Source of the DNA: Prolixibacteraceae bacterium
Lineage (GTDB): Bacteria > Bacteroidota > Bacteroidia > Bacteroidales > Prolixibacteraceae
Assembly: GCA_003516705.1 (NCBI GenBank)
Contig: DPCJ01000060.1
Coordinates: 1 to 13,270, forward strand
DNA: 13,270 nucleotides
Direction: 5' to 3'
The translations under genes were made by a program, and so were the position numbers. Every line of letters starts with the position of its first letter. Within the stretch, counting starts at the first letter, position 1. Shown piece after piece: positions 5,599 to 12,108 of this stretch. Below the pieces are notes generated by a model, which was not told the DNA's origin, made no database searches, and saw only the letters and a list, made by a program, of their open reading frames with translations.

Positions 5599-6493
5599 AA
5601 ACAAGCGAAAGCAAGGTGGAAACTACTACAATTCGCGCAATCAGCGAGGTTTCGAGTTTGTATTGCGTTGCCAGGGCATAAGGTGTTAACCCTAATGGCA
5701 TTGCGGCTTCGAGTACAGTTGACTTTAATTGAAGCTCATTCAAACCAGCATTTTTTACAATCAGGTAAAATGCAAAAGGCAATACCAGCAGAATTACAAC
5801 CGACCAAGCCAATGCAGCAGCCCAATCCCGTAAATTTCCGGTGCGGTGGAGACCCAGAAAAATACCCAGCGAAAACAGCACAACCGCAGTTACCGAACCG
5901 GCAAAAAGTTTAATGGTTTCGTTGATAACCACATGGAGTTGTATTTTAAACAAAACAAGCGCCAGCCCAATAATTACAGACAACATCAAAGGATTCCCCA
6001 ACTGGTTTTTTACGAATTCTCTTGTCGTCATGCGTTGGTCGCTGTGCAACTCAATAAGAGTAACTCCAAGTGTCAGCATCCAGAAAATGTAAACCGATGA
6101 AATCACTCCTGCCAGCGGAACAGCCGCTTCTCCGTAACTGTTTTGCAGCACCGGTATGCCAAGGTAAGCCACATTGCCATACGAAAAAACCAGAAATAAT
6201 GCCGAACGCACCTGTTTAGACAGCCTGAAAATGTAGGCCACAGGGTAGGCGAGTAACATGGCCGCAATAAAATATACCGAGTTGATTACGATAAACCTGA
6301 AATCGACAGACCCCGGTGCTATTCGCATGAGCGAAGCAATTACAAGCGCCGGCAGCCCGATTTTCAGTGCGTATTTATTCAGAATATCGATCCAGTTTCC
6401 GGTAACTGTTTTTGAACGAGAAAATACGATTCCGGCAAAAATGGACAGAAACAATGGGGCAACGGCTTTAAATGCAACTATTGCTGTGCCCAT
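5567..6493 (-). CDS. AEC (auxin efflux carrier) family transporter
   Basis: A 308-residue inner-membrane protein with about ten hydrophobic helices in two five-helix halves separated by a polar loop (LIELHSDQRMTTREFVKNQLGNP, near 148-170). Family signs are the N-terminal LFLSIFAGIVFSR, the helix-break KIGLPALVIASL (about 44-55), GNVAYLGIPVL (about 106-116) and the second-half EAAMPLGLTPYALATQYKLE near the C-terminus. AEC members export or import small organic acids or amino acids; the substrate here is unknown. Its ATG lies inside the end of the HAD gene (16-nt overlap), so the two are translationally coupled and HAD is the first gene. Its 3' end overlaps the convergent GTPase gene by 32 bp. 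Confidence 0.9.
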   Translation of the reverse strand: MGTAIVAFKAVAPLFLSIFAGIVFSRSKTVTGNWIDILNKYALKIGLPALVIASLMRIAPGSVDFRFIVINSVYFIAAMLLAYPVAYIFRLSKQVRSALFLVFSYGNVAYLGIPVLQNSYGEAAVPLAGVISSVYIFWMLTLGVTLIELHSDQRMTTREFVKNQLGNPLMLSVIIGLALVLFKIQLHVVINETIKLFAGSVTAVVLFSLGIFLGLHRTGNLRDWAAALAWSVVILLVLPFAFYLIVKNAGLNELQLKSTVLEAAMPLGLTPYALATQYKLETSLIARIVVVSTLLSLVSIPVWIVMLG

Positions 6494-7134
6494 TCGCCAT
6501 AATTGATAAACGGCCTTACATCGGTAACCATCATTCCTGCTTTTCTGGCAGCCTCAATACCAAGGTCGCCGTCTTCAAAAACCTGGCAAAACTTTGGTTC
6601 AACGCCCATCAGCCGGGCACATTCAAGAAAAGTTTCGGGTTCGGGTTTGTGGCGGGTAACATCGTCGGCCGACACCACAAAATCGAAATATTTCAGAATA
6701 TCCAAAGTTTCAAGCTGTATTATCGCACTTTTCCGGCCAGCACCGGTTCCAACGCTCATTGGTAAAATGCCGTGGTATTTCTGCACAATTTCAAAAACCT
6801 CGTCGATGGGTTGAAGCAAATGCGCCATTTTCCAAAAAGCCTGTTGTTTTATGCGTACCAATTCGTGCGGGTCGGCTTCGAGTTTGTATTGTTCAACAAC
6901 TCGTTGCGCAAATTCGATGGTTGGCCGGCCCGTCATTTCGTGAATGATTTGTGGGTCGAATTCGAACCCGTATTTTTCTCCTACAAAATTCCAGGTGGCC
7001 AGGTGAACAGGCAGCGAATCAGACAACGTTCCGTCTAAATCGAATATCAGCGCTCTTGCTTTTTCATTTACTTTTAATGTCATCTCCGGTAATTTGCGGC
7101 GAAAGTAATCATCGCAGGTCAAAACCAGGGTCAT
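6478..7134 (-). CDS. HAD-superfamily phosphatase, beta-phosphoglucomutase-like
   Basis: A HAD subfamily I hydrolase with all four signature motifs (numbered from the long start): DLDGT with nucleophile D32 and D34; motif II SVGTGAG (127-133, T/S at the phosphate); motif III K163 in RHKPEP; motif IV FEDGDLGIEAARKAGM (186-201) with D188 for Mg2+. The alpha-helical cap lies between about 45 and 115. This arrangement fits sugar-phosphate phosphatases and beta-phosphoglucomutases; which one is not decidable. The long start (7134) gives 218 residues. The second ATG at 7083 gives 201 residues, puts the catalytic DxD about 15 residues from the N-terminus as is usual, and I consider it the likelier true start. 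First gene of an operon with the AEC transporter (16-nt overlap). Confidence 0.88.
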   Translation of the reverse strand: MTLVLTCDDYFRRKLPEMTLKVNEKARALIFDLDGTLSDSLPVHLATWNFVGEKYGFEFDPQIIHEMTGRPTIEFAQRVVEQYKLEADPHELVRIKQQAFWKMAHLLQPIDEVFEIVQKYHGILPMSVGTGAGRKSAIIQLETLDILKYFDFVVSADDVTRHKPEPETFLECARLMGVEPKFCQVFEDGDLGIEAARKAGMMVTDVRPFINYGEWAQQ

Positions 7135-7179
7135 TCATTACTTTTTAATCCGATAATTAAATATCAGTTAAAAGAACTT

Positions 7180-7187
7180 TATCTTTG
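7180..7187 (+). promoter_or_regulatory. -7 box TATCTTTG upstream of the GH16 gene
   Basis: A perfect match to the Bacteroidota -7 consensus TAnnTTTG ends 25 nt before the ATG at 7213. The -33 position, 19-20 nt upstream, shows only TTAA, so that half is weak. Confidence 0.6.
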
Positions 7188-7212
7188 AAAATCAACTTAA
7201 ATCTGACAAGTT

Positions 7213-8028
7213 ATGAAGTATTCAGTAATTTTTCTGGCATTTCTGGCCGCCTGCACAGGCGCAGCCAACAAACAAAATCAAACTGTGGAAACAAAACAGG
7301 CCAACGCCTGGGAGCTGGTTTGGGAAGATAATTTTGATGTTGCCGGATTGCCCGACTCAACCATCTGGGGTTACGAGGAAGGCTACATCCGCAATGGCGA
7401 AGCACAGTATTACACAAAAAACCGGCCCGAAAATGCACGGGTTGAAGAGGGCAATCTGGTGATTGAAGCGCGGCTCGACAACTGGAACGGCAATAAAATC
7501 ACGTCGGCAAGTATAAATACCTACGGAAAGAAAAGCATGTTGTATGGACGAATTGAGGTAAAGGCAAAACTGCCCACCGGCGTGGGAACCTGGCCTGCCA
7601 TCTGGATGCTGGGCGATGTAATAAATGAAGGGACCGGCTGGCCCGCCTGTGGCGAAATCGATATTATGGAAAACGTGGGTTTCGACCCCGATACTATTCA
7701 TGCCAATATTCATACTGAAGCGTACAATCATTCCATCGGCACCAACAAAGGAAACCGAATCGGGGTGGAAAAACCATATGAAAATTATAATATTTATGCG
7801 TTAGAGTGGTTCGAAGACCACATGGATTTCTTTCTCAACGACTCGCTCTATTTTTCGTTTAAAAACGAAGGAACAGGAAATAGTGTGTGGCCTTTTGACA
7901 AACCGCATTACCTGCTGATAAATTTTGCTGTCGGCGGTGCCTGGGGCGGACAAAAAGGCCTCGACGAAGCCATTCTTCCACAGAAATATTACATCGATTA
8001 TGTGAGGGTGTACCAGCGGAAGAAATGA
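7213..8028 (+). CDS. Secreted GH16 family beta-glucanase (laminarinase-like) lipoprotein
   Basis: A 271-residue glycoside hydrolase family 16 enzyme that cleaves internal beta-1,3 or mixed beta-1,3/1,4 glucan links by a retaining mechanism. A lipoprotein signal ends in the lipobox LAAC (C14), placing it in the outer or periplasmic membrane leaflet. No acidic surface-export signal follows the Cys, so location on the cell surface is not certain. The single jelly-roll domain starts near 33 (WELVWEDNFD) and ends at the C-terminus (YYIDYVRVYQRKK). The catalytic motif is GEIDIMENVG: nucleophile E148, D150 and acid/base E153. Substrate-cleft signs include ARVEEGNLVIEAR, YGRIEVKAKLPTGVGTWPAIWML and LINFAVGGAWGG. 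No binding module is attached. The start is preceded by a perfect -7 box, and a terminator lies about 90 bp after the stop. No SusC/D pair or other PUL genes are in view. Confidence 0.95.
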   Translation: MKYSVIFLAFLAACTGAANKQNQTVETKQANAWELVWEDNFDVAGLPDSTIWGYEEGYIRNGEAQYYTKNRPENARVEEGNLVIEARLDNWNGNKITSASINTYGKKSMLYGRIEVKAKLPTGVGTWPAIWMLGDVINEGTGWPACGEIDIMENVGFDPDTIHANIHTEAYNHSIGTNKGNRIGVEKPYENYNIYALEWFEDHMDFFLNDSLYFSFKNEGTGNSVWPFDKPHYLLINFAVGGAWGGQKGLDEAILPQKYYIDYVRVYQRKK

Positions 8029-8070
8029 GTGAATGGAGAGTAATTCAGTGAATGGGTGAGTGAGTAAATG
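8028..8070 (+). repeat. Short imperfect GTGAATGG/GAGTGAGT direct repeats after GH16
   Basis: AGTGAATGG occurs at 8028-8036 and 8047-8055, followed by GTGAGTGAGTAAATG. This is a brief low-complexity stretch right after the GH16 stop, similar in flavour to the larger degenerate repeat at 9705-9861. No function can be assigned. Confidence 0.4.
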
Positions 8071-8158
8071 ATTCTGCGCACAACACCAGAGGAGAGTCCT
8101 CGTTGAGTGCGCTCAGGGAACCGTTCTTTCAATAGGAGAACGGTTCCTTCTTTTTTGC
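8071..8158 (+). ncRNA. Candidate structured RNA or structured 3' UTR ending in a terminator
   Basis: A compound hairpin precedes a strong terminator. GCGCAC (8076-8081) pairs with GTGCGC (8107-8112), AAC (8082-8084) with GTT (8102-8104), and GAGGA (8089-8093) with TCCTC (8097-8101). Small bulges ACCA and GA interrupt the arm. A competing hairpin TGAG (8104-8107) / CTCA (8112-8115) uses the same bases. The terminator stem follows at 8117-8147. It could be a ~90-nt small RNA, but I see no promoter immediately upstream. A structured end of the GH16 mRNA, perhaps released by processing, is equally possible. No known RNA family recognised. Confidence 0.3.
8117..8156 (+). terminator. Rho-independent terminator after GH16
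   Basis: GGAACCGTTCT (8117-8127) and AGAACGGTTCC (8137-8147) form an 11-bp perfect stem with a 9-nt loop, followed directly by TTCTTTTTT. This is the clearest intrinsic terminator in the window. It ends the GH16 transcript (or a small RNA) and separates it from the SIMPL gene. Confidence 0.85.
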
Positions 8159-8194
8159 TTACTTCGAATTACAGGCTGGGGCGGAAGTAATATT

Positions 8195-8226
8195 TTTGTC
8201 TTCCATAGCCCAATTGCATATCTTTG
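8195..8226 (+). promoter_or_regulatory. Bacteroidota-type promoter of the SIMPL-domain gene
   Basis: TTTG (8195-8198) followed after 20 nt by TATCTTTG (8219-8226) is a full match to the -33 TTTG / -7 TAnnTTTG promoter of this phylum with normal spacing. RNA should start near 8232-8235, leaving a leader of about 35 nt before the ATG. Confidence 0.72.
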
Positions 8227-8268
8227 AGAAAATATAAAGTCATATAAAAACATTCAAAGGAAAATACA

Positions 8269-9018
8269 ATGAACAGCAACAGAATTCTAATTGCAATCGC
8301 CCTTGTAATCGGGCTGGGATTAAACGGTTTTTTTATTGGCCGCGCCATTCAGCGGTTTAAAAAAGAAGACAGGTTTATCTCTGTAAAAGGTTTCTCGGAG
8401 CGCGAGGTAAAAGCCAATCTCGCAGTTTGGACAATCAAAACACGCATCACCACCAACGACATCAGTGAGGGAAGCCGCCAGATTGAAGCCGACAAACAGA
8501 AAATCACTGAGTTCCTGATTCAGAAAGGCATCGGAGCAAACGAGATTTTTCAGCAGGATTTAAAGGTTGTGGATAAAATGGCGCGTGAATATGGCGACAA
8601 TAACATTGGCAGTTTCAGGTATATCATCGAAAACGCTTTGCAGGTCCGTTCGGAGAATGTGGATAACATACAACAGGTAAAACGAATGACCGACGAGTTG
8701 TTGAAAATGGGAGTGGTAATTTCGAATGTAAATGAATACACACCTTCGGTTCAGTATTTGTTTACAAAACTCAACGATATAAAACCTGAAATGGTATCGG
8801 AAGCCACGCAAAATGCACGAAAGGCAGCCATGGAGTTTACGCGAGAAAGCAAGGTTTCGCTGGGCGAAATGAAAAAAGCCAGCCAGGGACTTTTCACCAT
8901 TGTTGACCGCGATGATTTTGTTTCGGGTCAGACCGGCGAAGGTGGTTATGGTGGAAACACCAGCGACATTTACAAAAAAGTGCGCGTGGTGGTGAATGTT
9001 GAATATTCGGTGGAATAA
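8269..9018 (+). CDS. SIMPL-domain (DUF541/OMP28-like) membrane-anchored protein
   Basis: A 249-residue protein with one N-terminal membrane helix (about 5-25, ILIAIALVIGLGLNGFFIGRAI) that should act as an uncleaved anchor. It is followed by a periplasmic SIMPL domain (about 38-248). Family signs are ISVKGFSEREVKANLAVWTIK at the domain start, the middle repeat-like EVFQQDL-type strand (EIFQQDLKVVD), the ARKAAMEFTRESKVSLGEMKKASQG helix-strand that is the most conserved part, and the closing strand KKVRVVVNVEYSVE. SIMPL proteins include E. coli YggE, linked to oxidative-stress tolerance, but their molecular activity is unsettled. The gene is monocistronic: a terminator lies upstream, it has its own promoter, and the next gene is convergent 46 bp away. 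An AAAGGAAAA site precedes the ATG. Confidence 0.9.
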   Translation: MNSNRILIAIALVIGLGLNGFFIGRAIQRFKKEDRFISVKGFSEREVKANLAVWTIKTRITTNDISEGSRQIEADKQKITEFLIQKGIGANEIFQQDLKVVDKMAREYGDNNIGSFRYIIENALQVRSENVDNIQQVKRMTDELLKMGVVISNVNEYTPSVQYLFTKLNDIKPEMVSEATQNARKAAMEFTRESKVSLGEMKKASQGLFTIVDRDDFVSGQTGEGGYGGNTSDIYKKVRVVVNVEYSVE

Positions 9019-9064
9019 GCCGGTCTGTTGAGTTCAGTAATTGCTATCCGAAAAGTTTGTTCTT

Positions 9065-9697
9065 TTAAGCTCCAGCGATACTTCCTTCGAGGATGGAGTA
9101 ACTGTTTGGTCCTTCGTTAAAAAGCAGGTCGAGGATGCTCAGGTTGTGGGTAAAACCCAGTTTGTCAGAAAAAACCTGGGTGTAAGCAACCGGGCGAAAA
9201 TACGGGTCGGGCAGTGTTTTTTCCTTTGGCGAAATTCGCTCGCGGTAGTTTACAGTACTATCGGGCACTTTCTCAAAATCTTCAGTTAGAATAATTTTGT
9301 TTTCAATTTCGAAAAGTTCGCAAAGCGTTTCGTGAATGGCGAGGTTGTATTCGAGCAGAAACTTGAATTTCTTTTCAAAAAAAGGCATCAAATCATCGGC
9401 ATAATATTCAAAATAGGGAGAAGAACCGTAAGCCGAAAAAATAGTACGCCAATGATTGCGCTGCCAGTCGGTATCATACGAAATTTGCAGGTCTTTAATC
9501 AGTGTTTTCGGGCCGCGGCCTTTCACCACCGGAACAATCAGGTCGATTGGGCCATTTCCACCCAAAATGGTGTAACGGTTTCGATAGGTTTGTTTGATGA
9601 AATTCTCAAATTGTTCAATATACACGCTGTCGGCTTTCAGTATTTTTGAGTAAAACTGAATCGGGGCAAAAGTGGCTGTACTAAGCAGAATTGTCAT
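9065..9697 (-). CDS. WbqC-like family protein
   Basis: A 210-residue soluble protein of the WbqC-like family. Typical parts are the N-terminal LLSTATFAPIQFYSKILKADSVYIEQFENFIKQTYRNRYTIL (a strand, 'YFPP/APIQ' turn and 'Y.KQ(T/S)YRNR' segment), the IDLIVPVVKGRG strand, the WQRNHWRTIFSAYGSSPYFEYY motif (about 78-99) and the C-terminal LSILDLLFNEGP. The family is named from an O-antigen cluster protein; its reaction is not established and thiamine or sugar-amine chemistry has only been guessed. In Bacteroidota it commonly follows lepB, as here. It is the last gene of the dapB-lepB-wbqC operon, although the 167-bp repeat-filled spacer before it leaves room for separate control. Confidence 0.87.
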   Translation of the reverse strand: MTILLSTATFAPIQFYSKILKADSVYIEQFENFIKQTYRNRYTILGGNGPIDLIVPVVKGRGPKTLIKDLQISYDTDWQRNHWRTIFSAYGSSPYFEYYADDLMPFFEKKFKFLLEYNLAIHETLCELFEIENKIILTEDFEKVPDSTVNYRERISPKEKTLPDPYFRPVAYTQVFSDKLGFTHNLSILDLLFNEGPNSYSILEGSIAGA

Positions 9698-9704
9698 TTT
9701 TTTT

Positions 9705-9861
9705 GATGCAGGATGCTGGCCTGGATGGATGCTTGATTCTGGATGCTTGATGCTTGATGTTGGATACTTGATACTGGATTTTTTGATTTTTGATATTGGA
9801 GTTAGATACTGGATTCCGGATTATACTATCCAATATCCAGTATCCCTCTTATCCAGTATCT
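9705..9861. repeat. Degenerate TGGAT/TTGAT short tandem repeats with paired inverted GATACTGGAT units
   Basis: The spacer between lepB and the WbqC-like gene is built from near-repeats of GGATGCTTGAT and GGATACTTGAT. The unit GATACTGGAT occurs exactly at 9770-9779 and 9805-9814. Its inverse ATCCAGTATC occurs at 9835-9844 and 9851-9860, giving two direct and two inverted copies. The inner pair folds as a 10-bp stem plus a 4-bp stem (GGAT 9818-9821 / ATCC 9828-9831). No T-run follows on the minus strand, so it is not a standard terminator. Unit length and spacing are irregular, unlike CRISPR. Confidence 0.7.
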
Positions 9862-9864
9862 TTT

Positions 9865-11205
9865 TTAGTGAATTCCCCTGAACATCCGCCCAAAGCGGAT
9901 TTTTGCAGGGAAGTTTTTGTCTTTATCCATTGAGAGCCAGATAAATTTTGCTTTTCCAACCACATGGTCCTCAGGTACAAAACCCCAGTAACGCGAGTCG
10001 GCCGAGTTGTGACGGTTGTCGCCCATCATCCAGTAGTAATCCATTTTAAAGGTGTAGCTTGTTGCCAGCGCACCGTTAATCTTTATTTCTGTTCCGTTTA
10101 CTTCTAATTTGTTGCCTTCGTAAACACTGATTATGCGTTGATAAAGAGGCAGGTTATCGATAGTGAGCTGCACTGTTTTTCCTTTGGCAGGAATTGTAAG
10201 CGGGCCAAAATTATCGACATTCCACTGAAAGTTCTGGTGCGATGGGAAAATCTGGCTGTCCCATTTCCCGGGTTCGTCCACAATTTTTTCCACGGCAGTA
10301 ACATTGGTGAATTCCTTGATTTTTACCGCGTTTTCATCGGTTAACGGGAAAACATATTGTTCGCTTGAATAAACACCGCGGTCATCTTCAGCAATTTTTA
10401 ATTTTTCGAGCGCTTTTGGGTTTAGCGAGGTTCCGTTGGTTTTAACGGAGTAGTCGTGTTGCATCCCCGGAAAATGTTGTTGAGGTTTTCCGTTTACAAA
10501 AAGTTGACCGTTTTCCATTTTAAGTTCATCGCCGGGAATACCCACGCAGCGTTTGATATAGTTTTCGCGTTTGTCAACCGGGCGCGAAATGATTTCGCCA
10601 AAATTACGTTTGTCGCTCCAAACCCTGTCGCGGCCATACATTCGGGTAAGCTGGTAGTAACTTTGGGTGGACATGTTCATCGCAACTGTATCACCTTCAG
10701 GAAAGTGGAAAACAACAACATCGTTGTTTTTAATTTTTGTGAAACCAGCCATACGATGGTAGGGTTTCTTAATCCATTCAACATACGATTTGGTGCCTTT
10801 TGTAAGTGGCATTGTGTTGTGTACAAATGGAAACGAGATCGGGGTATTTGGTGTTTTCGGTCCGTATGCAGTTTTGCTCACAAACAGGTAATCGCCCACC
10901 AGCAACGACTTTTCCATCGATGAAGTTGGGATTGTGTAAGCTTCGATAAAAAACATACGGATGAAAGTGGCTGCAATCACTGCAAAAATAATGGCATCGA
11001 CCCATTCAACCAACTTGGTTTGTTTGCCGAATGGCGGGTTTTTCTTTTTCCAGAAAGCCCAGTGCACTTTTTCGGTTACATACATATCGAAAATCACACC
11101 CAACCCGATGAGCCACCAATAATTACCCATCCAGATTACCCACAACAGGTAAATCACACCAACGATAATAAACTTAACCCATTTGTTCGCAAGCAGTTCT
11201 TTCAT
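9865..11205 (-). CDS. lepB: Signal peptidase I
   Basis: A 446-residue type I signal peptidase (S26), which removes signal peptides from exported proteins at the periplasmic face of the inner membrane. There are three N-terminal hydrophobic segments (about 10-27, 30-43, 68-87). The catalytic serine is S96 in IPTSSMEKSL and the general-base lysine is K218 in YIKRCVGIPGD. The Ser-Asp box GDNRHNSADSRYWG is at 395-408. Between boxes D and E there is a ~165-residue insertion (about 226-390). With the extra N-terminal helices this gives the long form common in Bacteroidota, compared with ~324 residues in E. coli. Middle gene of the dapB-lepB-wbqC operon, starting 9 nt after dapB. Essential housekeeping function expected. 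Confidence 0.96.
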   Translation of the reverse strand: MKELLANKWVKFIIVGVIYLLWVIWMGNYWWLIGLGVIFDMYVTEKVHWAFWKKKNPPFGKQTKLVEWVDAIIFAVIAATFIRMFFIEAYTIPTSSMEKSLLVGDYLFVSKTAYGPKTPNTPISFPFVHNTMPLTKGTKSYVEWIKKPYHRMAGFTKIKNNDVVVFHFPEGDTVAMNMSTQSYYQLTRMYGRDRVWSDKRNFGEIISRPVDKRENYIKRCVGIPGDELKMENGQLFVNGKPQQHFPGMQHDYSVKTNGTSLNPKALEKLKIAEDDRGVYSSEQYVFPLTDENAVKIKEFTNVTAVEKIVDEPGKWDSQIFPSHQNFQWNVDNFGPLTIPAKGKTVQLTIDNLPLYQRIISVYEGNKLEVNGTEIKINGALATSYTFKMDYYWMMGDNRHNSADSRYWGFVPEDHVVGKAKFIWLSMDKDKNFPAKIRFGRMFRGIH

Positions 11206-11214
11206 TGCAGTATT

Positions 11215-11931
11215 TTATAAATTCAGTAAATCTTTCATGTTTAAAATGCCCTTTTTACCCACAGAATATTCGGCGGCCAAAACAGCACCAAAGGCAAGTC
11301 CTTTGCGGCTTTTGGTACTATGTGTAATCTCTATGAAATCGACATCCGATTCATATTTAATCGTATGAATTCCAGGGACTTCACCTTCGCGTTCCGATTT
11401 GATATTCAGTTCGTTGTTTGCCGGAACTTTGTCGTTAACCCAAGTGTTTTTTTCTGGTAAAATATCGATAATATCTTCGGCCAAACTTATGGCTGTACCG
11501 CTGGGGGCATCGAGTTTATGGATGTGATGCACCTCGGTCATTTCAACATTATATTCATTGTAGGGAGCCATTAATTCGGCTAATTTCCGATTAAGTGCAA
11601 AAAACAGGTTTACACCTACCGAGAAGTTACTTCCGTAAAAAAAAGTGCCGTTTTTTTCAGCACACATTTTCAGCACATCTTCTTTTTTGTCGAGCCAGCC
11701 TGTGGTTCCGCTCACCACCGGAATTCCGGCTTCGAAACAAACTTTGTAATTTTTTACGGCGTTGTGTGGAATTGTGAATTCAATCGCCACATCACATTTT
11801 TTTAGGTTTTCGGCTGTCAGTTCGTGCTGATTATCAATATCGATGATTAATTTGATTTGGTGTCCACGTGATACGGCAATCTTTTCGATTTCCTTTCCCA
11901 TTTTCCCGTAACCAATCAAAGCGATGTTCAT
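11215..11931 (-). CDS. dapB: 4-hydroxy-tetrahydrodipicolinate reductase
   Basis: A 238-residue cytoplasmic enzyme that reduces 4-hydroxy-tetrahydrodipicolinate to tetrahydrodipicolinate with NAD(P)H, in the lysine and meso-diaminopimelate (peptidoglycan) pathway. The N-terminal Rossmann fold begins IALIGYGKMGKEIE (GxGxxG-type, 7-12). The cofactor/substrate segments are EFTIPH (51-56) and VVSGTTGW (72-79). The signature HHIHKLDAPSGTA (135-147) supplies the catalytic His135 and Lys139. It is shorter than E. coli DapB (273) but typical for Bacteroidota. First gene of the operon with lepB 9 nt downstream, driven by a TATCTTTG box about 29 nt upstream of the ATG. Confidence 0.96.
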   Translation of the reverse strand: MNIALIGYGKMGKEIEKIAVSRGHQIKLIIDIDNQHELTAENLKKCDVAIEFTIPHNAVKNYKVCFEAGIPVVSGTTGWLDKKEDVLKMCAEKNGTFFYGSNFSVGVNLFFALNRKLAELMAPYNEYNVEMTEVHHIHKLDAPSGTAISLAEDIIDILPEKNTWVNDKVPANNELNIKSEREGEVPGIHTIKYESDVDFIEITHSTKSRKGLAFGAVLAAEYSVGKKGILNMKDLLNL

Positions 11932-11959
11932 TTTTCGTACTCTTTTAAAAATTAAGGCA

Positions 11960-11967
11960 CAAAGATA
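11960..11967 (-). promoter_or_regulatory. -7 box TATCTTTG of the dapB-lepB-wbqC operon
   Basis: On the minus strand the octamer TATCTTTG reads from 11967 to 11960, ending 28 nt before the dapB ATG. It is identical to the boxes before the GH16 and SIMPL genes. No good TTTG is found at the -33 distance. Confidence 0.58.
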
Positions 11968-11990
11968 AAATATTACATAAAGAAAGCAGC

Positions 11991-12089
11991 ATGAGGCAAA
12001 AACTTAAAAATTATTCGACAAAACAGCTCAAACAGGAGATAAAACTGGCTTCAGGAAGCAGTTTTCGTTTTGTCAGGAGTTATATTTAA
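11991..12089 (+). CDS. Possible 32-codon small ORF in the leader of the radical SAM gene
   Basis: ATG at 11991 opens a 32-residue frame ending at TAA 12087-12089, 19 nt before the preferred start of the sulfatase-maturase gene. The peptide is basic (7 Lys, 3 Arg), with no Cys and no membrane helix; it begins MRQKLKNYSTKQLKQE and ends FRFVRSYI. A weak AGAAAG lies upstream. A hairpin (12041-12065) sits within it. It could be a regulatory leader peptide, a peptide substrate, or chance: short frames like this are common in AT-rich spacers. No family recognised. Confidence 0.2.
   Translation: MRQKLKNYSTKQLKQEIKLASGSSFRFVRSYI
12041..12065 (+). promoter_or_regulatory. Hairpin in the leader of the radical SAM gene
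   Basis: AAAACTG (12041-12047) pairs with CAGTTTT (12059-12065). After one bulged G, CTT pairs with AAG around the loop CAGG. The 3' side continues CGTTTTGTC, a broken T-run, so it may act as a weak terminator or attenuator upstream of the start at 12109. Confidence 0.4.
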
Positions 12090-12108
12090 GCCCGAAACAA
12101 AAATATTG

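Noticed and set aside
9019..9064. Terminator between the convergent SIMPL and WbqC-like genes
   Set aside because: I looked for a stem and T-run in these 46 bases and found none.
9705..9861. CRISPR array
   Set aside because: Units are ~10 bp, irregular and partly inverted, with no unique spacers of constant length and no cas genes.
9672..9881. 69-residue plus-strand reading frame across the repeat block
   Set aside because: Its sequence simply reflects the low-complexity repeats and it overlaps both flanking genes on the other strand.
10066..10560. Insertion element or intein inside lepB
   Set aside because: The long insert is in frame, has the same composition as the rest, and long inserts are usual for Bacteroidota signal peptidase I.
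10456..10923. 155-residue plus-strand frame inside lepB
   Set aside because: It lies wholly antisense to a well-supported signal peptidase gene and shows no recognisable domain.
12070..12108. TTG start giving a 388-residue radical SAM protein
   Set aside because: The 13 extra residues lack family resemblance, and the ATG at 12109 gives the usual distance to the cluster cysteines.
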